Positions 4,948 through 11,274 of a DNA stretch of 11,274 bases are shown in pieces (positions within the stretch are counted from its first letter, which is position 1; every line of letters starts with the position of its first letter). The stretch lies in the NCBI GenBank assembly GCA_022821935.1, contig JAJECR010000093.1, forward strand, positions 1 through 11,274, written 5' to 3'. The notes beneath the pieces were generated by a model. The model was not told where the DNA came from. It did no database searches and worked only from the letters and a program-made list of their open reading frames with translations. The DNA is from Candidatus Latescibacterota bacterium (lineage in GTDB: Bacteria; JAAXHH01). Position numbers and translations under genes: made by a program.

Positions 4948-6432
4948 ATGCCCCGGCCCGTACGCGTTCGCTTTGCCCCCAGCCCCACCGGATTGCTGCA
5001 CATCGGCAGCGCCCACACGGGCCTGTTCAACTGGCTCTTCGCCCGCAAGGAGAAGGGCCGCTTTCTCCTGCGCATTGAAGATACCGACACCGCCCGTTCC
5101 CGTCCGGAGTGGGTAGACGCCATATTCGAAGTGCTGGAGTGGATGGGCATGGACTGGGACGAGGAAGTAGTCTACCAGTCCCGCCGGTTCGACCAACACG
5201 TTTCCCGGGCCGAGTCCCTGGTTGAAGCGGGAAAGGCCTACCGATGCTACTACCTACCTGAAGAACTGGAAGCCAAAAGGCAGGAAGCCCTTGCGGAAGG
5301 CCGTTCCTGGCGAAACGACCGCCGTTACGCGGACATCACGACCGCGGAGGCGGCAGCACTGGAAGCCGAAGGCCGCAAGCCAGTCATCCGGCTCAAGATC
5401 CCCGAAGGGAAAACCGTATTCCGGGACCGGATCCTCGGCGAGATCGCGGTGGAGAACGAGACAATCGACGACTTTGTTATCGTCCGGTCCAACGGCACGC
5501 CTCTATACCACCTGGCCGTCGTGGCCGACGACGTGGACATGAACGTGTCCCACGTCATCCGCGGCATAGATCACGTCACCAATACCACCAAGCACATCCA
5601 CCTCTTTCAGGCTCTCGGCGCCGAACTGCCGGAATTCGCCCATCTGCCCAGTATCCTGGGGGAAGACAAGAAGAAGCTGTCGAAGCGGCACGGCGCAGTG
5701 TCCGTCTCCGAATACCGCGACGCCGGCTACCTGCCCGATGCCGTGGTCAATTTCCTCTCGCTGCTCGGGTGGCAGACCGGGGACGACCAGGAGTTCTTCA
5801 CCCGCGCAGAACTCATGCAGCGGTTCTCCCTGGACCAGGTCCACAAGCGAGACACCGTCTTCGATCTGCGGAAATTCGAATGGCTGAACGGTCAGCACAT
5901 CATGACCCGGTCCAACGAGGAACTCTGGTCCCTGGCACAACCATTTCTGGAACAGGCGGGTCTCACAGGCGATGGGCAGGCCGACGGGTTGGCTGTTGAT
6001 CACGCCTATGCGCTGGCAGTCGTCGGGCTGCTTCGGGAACGGTGCCGCACCCTGGCCGACTTCGCGGTCCAGGGCAGGTTCTTCTTCACGGACGACTTCG
6101 AATACAATCCAAAGGCCGTGCGGAAGCACTGGGCGAAGGAGCCGGAAGCCGTGTCCGAACGGGTCGGCTGGCTTCGCGGTGAGTTCGCGGCACTCGAAGC
6201 TTTCGATGCCGATGCGGTGGAAGGCGTGGTCCGGGACCTGTCGGAGCGCCACGGGCTCAAGGCAGCCCAGTTCATCCATCCCTGCCGCGTGGCCCTGACC
6301 GGTGAAATGGCCGGGCCTTCCCTGTTCCACCTGATCGCCGTGCTGGGACAGGAGGCGTGCGTGGACCGCCTGGCAAAAGCCCTGGATCGCCTGCCGGACG
6401 TCGTCGAACAATTGGCGGTTGGCGAAGGATGA
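4948..6432 (+). CDS. gltX: Glutamyl-tRNA synthetase
   Basis: This class I aminoacyl-tRNA synthetase charges tRNA-Glu with glutamate in the cytoplasm for translation (and for heme synthesis where the C5 pathway operates). At 494 residues it has normal family length. The ATP-binding HIGH-type motif is HIGS at 18-21 within FAPSPTGLLHIGSAHTGLFNW. The glutamate-recognition segment RIEDTDTARSRPE follows. The KMSKS-type loop is KLSKR at 243-247 in EDKKKLSKRHG. The remainder, from about 320, is the helical anticodon-binding part. The region around YRCYYLPEEL has only one Cys, so the E. coli-type zinc site is absent, as in Thermus-type enzymes. The ATG at 4948 begins MPRPVRVRFAPSPTG, the expected N-terminus. 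No strong Shine-Dalgarno sequence is seen, consistent with coupling to the upstream gene. Whether the enzyme is discriminating or also charges tRNA-Gln cannot be judged by eye. Confidence 0.98.
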   Translation: MPRPVRVRFAPSPTGLLHIGSAHTGLFNWLFARKEKGRFLLRIEDTDTARSRPEWVDAIFEVLEWMGMDWDEEVVYQSRRFDQHVSRAESLVEAGKAYRCYYLPEELEAKRQEALAEGRSWRNDRRYADITTAEAAALEAEGRKPVIRLKIPEGKTVFRDRILGEIAVENETIDDFVIVRSNGTPLYHLAVVADDVDMNVSHVIRGIDHVTNTTKHIHLFQALGAELPEFAHLPSILGEDKKKLSKRHGAVSVSEYRDAGYLPDAVVNFLSLLGWQTGDDQEFFTRAELMQRFSLDQVHKRDTVFDLRKFEWLNGQHIMTRSNEELWSLAQPFLEQAGLTGDGQADGLAVDHAYALAVVGLLRERCRTLADFAVQGRFFFTDDFEYNPKAVRKHWAKEPEAVSERVGWLRGEFAALEAFDADAVEGVVRDLSERHGLKAAQFIHPCRVALTGEMAGPSLFHLIAVLGQEACVDRLAKALDRLPDVVEQLAVGEG

Positions 6433-6497
6433 TGCCATTGATGCAAGATGAAGAGTAAAGTGGTTGACGAAAACAGACTTGGAGAGGGGATAGATTG

Positions 6498-6956
6498 ATG
6501 TCAGAAAACAACGCCACAGAGAAACTCACCTATTCTATTAACATTGACGCTTCAAGGGAACAGGTGTGGCATGCCCTGTTCGATGACGAACCGTTCAGGA
6601 AGTGGTCGAGTGTTTTTGCCGAGGGATCTCACTTCGTGGGTGACTGGAGCGAGGGCAGCGAGATACGGTTCCTGACAAAGGATAACGACGGCATGGTCAG
6701 TATGATCGACAAGAACCGCCCGTACGAGTTCATGTCGATCCGCCATATTGGATACATCAGGCAGGGCGTGGAGGACACGGAAAGCGACGAGGTGAAGTCG
6801 TGGACGCCGGCCTTTGAAAACTACACGCTGAAGGTCGCCGACGGGGGTACCCATTTGACCGTGGAAACGGACACGTTTAACGACTTCGTGGAGTATTTCA
6901 ACGAAACTTGGCCCAAGGCGCTTGAGGTAGTCAAGGAAGTCGCCGAGGCCGAATGA
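6498..6956 (+). CDS. SRPBCC/AHSA1-type START-fold protein
   Basis: A 152-residue soluble protein. KLTYSINIDASREQVWHALFDDEPFRKWSSVFAEGSHFVGDW is the classic opening of the SRPBCC superfamily (AHSA1-like): a first beta-strand, then a helix starting at the 'A...VW.AL.D...F..W' pattern, followed by GSEIRFL. The end, TETWPKALEVVKEVAEAE-like, is the usual long C-terminal helix lining the hydrophobic ligand cavity. The domain fills the whole protein. Members bind small hydrophobic ligands or act in stress responses, and the ligand cannot be read from sequence. The ATG at 6498 is preferred to the TTG at 6495 because GGAGAGG lies ten bases upstream of it. It follows gltX after 65 bases and converges on the next gene, with 47 bases between the stops and no clear terminator hairpin. 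Confidence 0.88.
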   Translation: MSENNATEKLTYSINIDASREQVWHALFDDEPFRKWSSVFAEGSHFVGDWSEGSEIRFLTKDNDGMVSMIDKNRPYEFMSIRHIGYIRQGVEDTESDEVKSWTPAFENYTLKVADGGTHLTVETDTFNDFVEYFNETWPKALEVVKEVAEAE

Positions 6957-7003
6957 GCAGGTTATGCCAGACTAAACTACCCCTCCTGTAAGCGAAGCAC
7001 CGG

Positions 7004-7561
7004 TCAAAGGTATTTCATCATGCCAACGATCAGTGCGGACATGCTGATCATACAGACCAGCATCTTGTTGACGGCGCTGCCGATCTGCTTTTCCAGGTCA
7101 GACTTGATCGCAGCCATCTCGGCTCTCAAAATTTTCAGGTCTTCCTTCGTTGCGAACCGTTCCAGGTCTTCCTTCGTTGCGAACCGCTCTAATTTCGCAT
7201 TTAACGAATCTTTAAGTGCCTCCAGGTCGGCTTTCGTTGCGAACCCGGCGAGGTCCTCCTTGGTCACAAACCCGGCCAGGTCATCCTTGGTCGCAAATCT
7301 CTCAAAGTCGGCCTTGGTCGCGAATTTTTCCAGATAGGCCTTCGTTGCGAACTGCTCCATTTTCGCATTTAGCAAATCCAGACGGGTGTTCAGCCTCTCC
7401 AGATCTTCCTTCGTCGCGAACCCGTCCAGATCTTCCTTCGTCACCAGGTCGTTCCGGCTCCACGCCATCGCTTTGACGATGGCTTCCGCCTGCTTCGTCG
7501 CAATGCCCGCGGCTTCGAATTCGCGGACCGTGGCGTGCGTATCAATGGGATAATAGGACAT
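7004..7561 (-). CDS. DUF1640-like coiled-coil protein of nine-residue repeats with C-terminal membrane anchor
   Basis: A 185-residue protein. The N-terminal head (1-35) carries IDTHATVREFEAAGIATKQAEAIVKAM, the pattern of the DUF1640/CCDC90 family (DTH..V..L...GF...QAEAIV..). Residues 39-145 contain nine (A/V)TK..L units, mostly at a strict nine-residue spacing (FATKADFER, FATKDDLAG, FVTKEDLAG and so on). Two longer spacers share the sequence LNAK.E.FATK. A charged helix (146-163) leads to one hydrophobic segment (165-182) at the very C-terminus, so the protein is probably a tail-anchored rod facing the cytoplasm. Mitochondrial relatives include the MCU regulator MCUR1; the bacterial role is unknown. 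The ATG at 7561 has no strong ribosome-binding site, but the family-like head starts right behind it. It stands alone between a convergent gene and the MFS gene. Confidence 0.82.
   Translation of the reverse strand: MSYYPIDTHATVREFEAAGIATKQAEAIVKAMAWSRNDLVTKEDLDGFATKEDLERLNTRLDLLNAKMEQFATKAYLEKFATKADFERFATKDDLAGFVTKEDLAGFATKADLEALKDSLNAKLERFATKEDLERFATKEDLKILRAEMAAIKSDLEKQIGSAVNKMLVCMISMSALIVGMMKYL
7127..7447 (-). repeat. 27-bp repeats encoding FATKEDLxx units
   Basis: Repeated 27-base units encode nine-residue blocks of the coiled-coil protein. The clearest DNA-level duplication is a 19-base block near 7141 recurring 27 bases further on. Other units have diverged at the third codon position while keeping the protein pattern, which indicates selection on the protein repeat. 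Confidence 0.8.
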
Positions 7562-7679
7562 AGAGTCAACTGCATCTGGTGATCTGCGGTAAATCGGATT
7601 GTTAAAGGATTAGTCGGATTGAGTGTCGACATCTCGACGTTTATTTACCAGGATCGCGATTGGCGCGTTTGAGCAATCC

Positions 7680-8816
7680 CTAATCCCGCTTCCGATACCA
7701 CCGGTATTCGACGAGCATGCCCGCGATCAAAACGACGCAGCAGAGCACATACGGCATCCGAAGGCCGATGAGCTGGGCCAGCAGGCCGCCGACCAGAGGA
7801 CCCGATACCATGCCCATGCCGACGATCATCTCGTTGCGCGCGCCTTTTTCCCCTTTTCGTTCTTCCTGGAAAAAGGAATAGAACTGGCTTGCCGAAAAGG
7901 CGGCGCCGACCAGCAGCCCGACGGTGCCGAAGGCGAAGGCCAGCACCACGGTTGAATCCTGTGTCGCGACTACGACCATGCCGACCACGGCGGCAATCTG
8001 GGGAATGACGAGCGGCCTGAGGCGGAACTGCCACCACGTCGTGTACCGTGCGACGAGGAATACCGCCATCTGCAGGAGCCGGGGGATGGCCAGCAGTATG
8101 CCGAGCGTATCGGGCCGGATGAGGAGGACGGTGGCGAGCTTGGGGAACTGGTTGTTGAGCATGCCGATCATGAAGAAGGCCGTGAAATTGGCCGTCCAGG
8201 CGATCCAGCGGAAGCGGGCCGTGTCCACGTGTTCCCGCGGATCCTCCGCCGGGTCCTCGTCCCGCACGGCGGTGGGCTTGAACCGCAGCACGATAATCGC
8301 CAGCGTGAGCGCGACCATGCCGGTCACGCCGGTGGCAAAGGGTAACCTTGGACCCACGAGGTAGAGATAGCCCCCCGCCAGCGGTCCCAGCATGAATCCC
8401 AGGGTCCAGAACATGTTGAACGTGCCGAGGGTCCTGACGAGTTGCCCCCGGCTGCGGCCCTCGGCCAGGATCGCCTGCACCGCCGGCCAGAAGAGGGCCA
8501 GCAATCCCCATCCCAGGGCCGCGCCCGCTAGCAGCATCCAGTAGTTCACCGCCAGGAAGAGCATGCCGAACACCAGCGCGGTCAGGCCGGCGGCGATGGC
8601 CAGGAGCCGGCGGCGGTCGAACCGGTCCGCCAGTTTGCCCGTGAAGGTGCAGGCCACGGTGAAGCTGAGTGAGCCCGCGGTGCCGATGAACCCCAGTTCC
8701 ACCACGGAAGCGCCCATGTCGAGAGCCCGCAGGGGCACGGCGAAAGACACCAGGCCCGTGCAGAAGTCCATCATGAAAGCGGCGATGAAGAGGAAGTAGT
8801 CGGAACGCTTGAGCAC
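7680..8816 (-). CDS. MFS transporter
   Basis: A 378-residue Major Facilitator Superfamily permease with about twelve hydrophobic segments. The family's loop 2-3 motif A is visible as GKLADRFDRRRLL at 60-72. A hydrophilic central loop at about 182-208 (KPTAVRDEDPAEDPREHVD) separates the two six-helix halves. A C-terminal-half loop rich in basic and acidic residues (FFQEERKGEKGARNE) precedes the last helices. The start is GTG at 8816, with AGGAG about 13 bases upstream, a longer spacing than usual. The next Met (15) would cut into TM1, so GTG is preferred. It follows the permease stop by 44 bases and is probably the last gene of that operon. Substrate is unknown: an efflux role or a link to the imported compound are both possible. 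Family secure. Confidence 0.92.
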   Translation of the reverse strand: MLKRSDYFLFIAAFMMDFCTGLVSFAVPLRALDMGASVVELGFIGTAGSLSFTVACTFTGKLADRFDRRRLLAIAAGLTALVFGMLFLAVNYWMLLAGAALGWGLLALFWPAVQAILAEGRSRGQLVRTLGTFNMFWTLGFMLGPLAGGYLYLVGPRLPFATGVTGMVALTLAIIVLRFKPTAVRDEDPAEDPREHVDTARFRWIAWTANFTAFFMIGMLNNQFPKLATVLLIRPDTLGILLAIPRLLQMAVFLVARYTTWWQFRLRPLVIPQIAAVVGMVVVATQDSTVVLAFAFGTVGLLVGAAFSASQFYSFFQEERKGEKGARNEMIVGMGMVSGPLVGGLLAQLIGLRMPYVLCCVVLIAGMLVEYRWYRKRD

Positions 8817-8860
8817 CGGTTACGAGCGGCTCCTGTCGGGCTGTGGTTATTCGGCGGGGA

Positions 8861-10585
8861 TTACGAAAGGCTCCGCTGCGCCGTGCCGCGGGAGAAGTAG
8901 TTGGAACCCAGCAGGACGACGGACACGAGGAGCAGGAGCAGGACGGCGTAGGCCGCGGCGCTGCCGATGTTGAACTGGCGCAGGTGGGACAGGATCTCCA
9001 TGGCGATCGGCCGGTTGTCGTAGACGTACAGCAGGATGGAGGCCACGAATTCGCCCAGGGCGGTGACGAAGGCGAGCAGAGTCCCTGCGAGCACGCCCGG
9101 ACCGATGAGCGGCAGGGTGACGCGGCGAAAGGCGTAGAACCACCCCGCGCCCAGATTGCGCGCCGCCTCCTCCAGGGAGTCGTCCAGCTGCCGGAAGGCC
9201 GCCGAGGAGGCCCGGAATACGATGGGCAAATGCCGGACGAAGTACGCGATGGGCAGGAGCCAGAAGGAACCCACCAGCACCTGGCCGAAGCTGAACGGTG
9301 TGCCCTGGCTGAAGGCGACGATCAGGTTGATGGCCACCACCGTGCCCGGCAGGGCCCAGGGCACCATCACGAGGGCGTCGAGTGTCTTTCGTCCCCGGAA
9401 CGTGCCCTTGACCACCAGGTAGGCCGCGGTGACGCCGATGGCCACGTCGGCCGCCGTGGAGATCACCGCCATGTTCAGGCTGTTGCGGATCGGTTCCCAG
9501 AAGGTGGGGTCCTGAAAGAGCTGGCCGTAGTTGTCCGTTGTATATACCTGGGGCAGGATCTGGTGCGTCCACGTGCCGTCCTGTACGAAGGAGAGCAGGA
9601 GGATGGTCAGATGGGGCAGCAGGAGCACGACCACCATGGCGATCCCGGCGGCGCCCGCGAGCAGGCGCGCCCAGCGTCCCCGGATCTCGCGGCGGACATT
9701 CGCCGTGCCCTTGGTGCTCATGGCGTACTGCCGCCGCCCCTCGTAACGGCGCATCCAGAACAGAAAGGCGATGGAGAAGGCGGAGAGCACCACGGTCTGC
9801 GTGACGGCCATGGCCATGTCGCCGTTCAGCTTGGACGTGTAGATATTCAGGCTGAGAAAGCGGAATCCACCGGCAAAGATGAAGGGCGCGCTGAAGGAAT
9901 TCATGGACGTCATGAAGACCAGGAGCGTCGCCCCCACGAGGGCGGGCGTCAGCAGGGGCAGGGTGACGGTGCGGAAGCTGAACCAGGACGACGCGCCCAG
10001 GTTGCGGGCCGCCTCCATGACCGCGGGATCCATGCCACGCAATGCGGCCGCGGTAAAGAGGTAGAAGAAGACGTACATCGTGTAGCCGTGGACGAGCAGC
10101 ACGGCCCAGACGCCGTTCAGGGAAAAGGGCGGGCGCTCCAGGCCTAGGGCCGCCTGGATCAGGCGCGGGATCATGCCGCTTTCGCTGTAGAGAAACAGGA
10201 AGGCGAGCACGCCCACCAGGGGCGGCAGGACGATGGGCAGCGTGGCCAGCGCCGAAAATACGGACCGGCCGGGAAACTCGTAATGGGTGAAGATGAGGGC
10301 CAGGGGCACGCCGATGAGGGCCGAAAGCAGCACGCTGCCCACGGAGACCATGACGCTGTTGAAGAGGCCTTCCATGTAGGACGGGTATTCGGGATCGAAG
10401 AACTCCCCGTAGTTGCCGAAACCGAACTGTCCCTCGCGAAACAGGCTCTCCCAGAGCACGAGCGCGGCCGGATAGACGATGTATCCGAGTATGATGAATC
10501 CCAGGGGGATGAATACGAGGACACGGGGCTGGCGGATGAGGGCGTACAGGACGCGGGGCTGCCGGAGGGCGGCTTGCAGGGTCAT
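8861..10585 (-). CDS. ABC importer permease, fused double-domain Fe(III)/thiamine type (FbpB/ThiP-like)
   Basis: A 574-residue inner-membrane protein with about twelve helices arranged as two homologous halves. Each half contains the cytoplasmic EAA loop that docks on the ATPase: EAARNLGASSWFSFRTVTLP at 191-210 and EAARNLGAGWFYAFRRVTLP at 473-492. Two EAA loops in one chain of 500-600 residues are the hallmark of the FbpB/SfuB and ThiP permeases, which import Fe(III) or thiamine. Related polyamine and 2-aminoethylphosphonate systems also occur. The halves are joined by a basic cytoplasmic linker at about 279-306. The ATG at 10585 lies eight bases after the ATPase stop, with GAGGA inside the end of that gene, so translation is coupled. 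Iron(III) is the commonest substrate for this architecture, but it cannot be decided without the binding protein. Confidence 0.93.
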   Translation of the reverse strand: MTLQAALRQPRVLYALIRQPRVLVFIPLGFIILGYIVYPAALVLWESLFREGQFGFGNYGEFFDPEYPSYMEGLFNSVMVSVGSVLLSALIGVPLALIFTHYEFPGRSVFSALATLPIVLPPLVGVLAFLFLYSESGMIPRLIQAALGLERPPFSLNGVWAVLLVHGYTMYVFFYLFTAAALRGMDPAVMEAARNLGASSWFSFRTVTLPLLTPALVGATLLVFMTSMNSFSAPFIFAGGFRFLSLNIYTSKLNGDMAMAVTQTVVLSAFSIAFLFWMRRYEGRRQYAMSTKGTANVRREIRGRWARLLAGAAGIAMVVVLLLPHLTILLLSFVQDGTWTHQILPQVYTTDNYGQLFQDPTFWEPIRNSLNMAVISTAADVAIGVTAAYLVVKGTFRGRKTLDALVMVPWALPGTVVAINLIVAFSQGTPFSFGQVLVGSFWLLPIAYFVRHLPIVFRASSAAFRQLDDSLEEAARNLGAGWFYAFRRVTLPLIGPGVLAGTLLAFVTALGEFVASILLYVYDNRPIAMEILSHLRQFNIGSAAAYAVLLLLLVSVVLLGSNYFSRGTAQRSLS

Positions 10586-10593
10586 GGTCCGGT

Positions 10594-11274
10594 TCAGTCC
10601 TCGAGGATGATCGCCTGGTCGCCGGGTATATGGACGCGCACCCCCTCACCGGGCTGACGGGCGGCCATGGGCCCCTCGGCGCTTTCAACGACCTGGATGA
10701 GCATGCCCCCGGCGTCTACGGTAAACTCGACCGTCGCGCCCTTGAAACGACGGGTGGATACGACGCCTCCGACCGTACCGTCCGAATCGTCTTCGGTCAA
10801 CCGCACGGCCTGGGGGTGCAGGGCCAGGCAAACGGTGCCTTCGGCCGGTTCAACGTCATAGGCCGGTTGCGCGTCATCGGGCGGTTCAACGTCTTCAAGC
10901 GGCGATGGCAGCGAATCCTGCGAGGTTGACGTGGGCGGCGAGGCCGTCGAGGCCGGCTTGGGCAGCACGACGGTCAGTCCGCTTGCGTGCCTGAATACCG
11001 GTCTGCCCTCTGCGGTCGCCACGACGCCCTCCCACAGGTTCATGTTGCCCATGAAGGAAGCCACGAATCGGTTGGCCGGCCTGCGGTAGATTACGTCCGG
11101 GCGGTCCAGCTGCCGGCACTCGCCCTCCTCCATCACCGCGATCCGGTCGGAAACGGCCAGCGCCTCCTCCTGGTCGTGGGTGACGTAGATGGCCGTGATG
11201 CCCAGCGTCGTCTGCAGCGCCCGGATCTGGTCCCGGGTCTCTTCCCGCAGCTTGGCGTCCAGGTTGGACAGCGG
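10594..11274 (-). CDS. ABC importer ATP-binding protein (PotA/FbpC type), N-terminus beyond window
   Basis: Only the last 226 residues are present; the frame is open to the right edge. It begins PLSNLDAKLREETR, the D-loop that directly follows Walker B, and continues through the switch histidine in YVTHDQEEALAVSDRIAVMEEG, so Walker A, Q-loop and signature lie outside. DRPDVIYRRPANRFVASFMGNMNLWEG is the conserved bridge into the TOBE domain of the Fe(III)/polyamine/sugar importer ATPases. The C-terminal TOBE domain is interrupted at about 102-138 of the visible part by a Pro/Ser/Asp/Glu-rich insert before TVCLALHPQAVRL resumes the expected '(V/A)RPE.(V/I)RL'-like strand. The GTG-ATG inside IAVMEE at 11136 is an internal codon pair, not a start. 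It energises the permease encoded eight bases downstream. Confidence 0.93.
   Translation of the reverse strand, partial: PLSNLDAKLREETRDQIRALQTTLGITAIYVTHDQEEALAVSDRIAVMEEGECRQLDRPDVIYRRPANRFVASFMGNMNLWEGVVATAEGRPVFRHASGLTVVLPKPASTASPPTSTSQDSLPSPLEDVEPPDDAQPAYDVEPAEGTVCLALHPQAVRLTEDDSDGTVGGVVSTRRFKGATVEFTVDAGGMLIQVVESAEGPMAARQPGEGVRVHIPGDQAIILED
10844..10897 (-). repeat. Three tandem 18-bp repeats in the TOBE insert
   Basis: Three consecutive imperfect 18-base units (10844-10861, 10862-10879, 10880-10897) encode, in reading order, the hexapeptides EDVEPP, DDAQPA and YDVEPA. Units one and three share the 12-base core CGGTTCAACGTC on the plus strand. The unit length keeps the reading frame. 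This points to a small recent expansion in a tolerant surface loop. Confidence 0.8.

Noticed and set aside
4410..5199. Two long minus-strand frames opposite the DUF3566-like gene and the start of gltX
   Set aside because: They are shadows: their products lack family patterns, while the plus strand has a ribosome-binding site, membrane helices and the gltX HIGS motif.
6433..6497. TTGACG at about 6463 as a promoter for the SRPBCC gene
   Set aside because: No acceptable -10 box lies at the right distance; read-through from gltX is equally likely.
8843..10147. A 434-codon open frame on the plus strand opposite the permease
   Set aside because: It is a GC-rich shadow of the minus-strand permease, which has two clear EAA loops and twelve helices. 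The plus-strand product is a low-complexity Gly/Gln/Arg/His mixture with no family pattern.
8847..10688. A 613-codon minus-strand frame overlapping the permease in another phase
   Set aside because: Its product is Arg/Pro/His-rich nonsense, and it also runs into the end of the ATPase gene. The 8861-10585 frame carries all recognisable permease features.
11134..11136. Apparent start of the ATPase at 11136
   Set aside because: The frame continues to the window edge with D-loop and switch-histidine motifs, so the codon is internal and the gene is merely cut by the window.

Overview
The window is GC-rich, densely packed bacterial chromosome with short intergenic gaps, Shine-Dalgarno leaders and sigma-70-type promoters. 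It has no phage, transposase, CRISPR or plasmid hallmarks. The glutamyl-tRNA synthetase, two serine tRNAs without an encoded CCA end, and DUF3299/DUF1640/DUF3566-type proteins fit an uncultivated Gram-negative-like bacterium. The phylum cannot be fixed by eye; an FCB-group lineage such as Gemmatimonadota or Latescibacterota is a weak guess.

Left region (1-2863, plus strand): a three-gene operon with a DUF3299 protein cut by the window edge, a LolD/MacB-type ABC ATPase, and an FtsX-like permease. This gene set matches the zinc-regulated ABC clusters known from Vibrio cholerae (zrg) and Pseudomonas aeruginosa (PA4063-PA4066). The distinctive feature is about 126 residues of DDGHAH/DDGHVH-type repeats, with 23 histidines, inside the extracytoplasmic domain of the permease. 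It looks like a built-in metal-binding module.

Middle region (2864-6956, plus strand): an intergenic control region with a near-consensus promoter leads into a six-helix membrane protein overlapping a winged-helix regulator. Two tandem tRNA-Ser genes (anticodons TGA and GCT) follow, with their own promoter. Next come a small DUF3566-like membrane protein, gltX, and an SRPBCC/AHSA1-type protein.

Right region (7004-11274, minus strand): a DUF1640-like coiled-coil protein built of nine-residue ATKEDL repeats with a C-terminal membrane anchor stands apart. It is followed by an operon transcribed leftwards: the C-terminal part of a PotA/FbpC-type ATPase (start beyond the right edge), a fused double-domain permease of the Fe(III)/thiamine type, and an MFS transporter. 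The ATPase and permease form one importer. Its substrate-binding protein is not in view and probably lies beyond the right edge.

The best candidate for something under-described is the permease with the internal histidine-repeat domain. The nine-residue-repeat DUF1640 protein and the 18-bp tandem repeat inside the ATPase TOBE domain come next.
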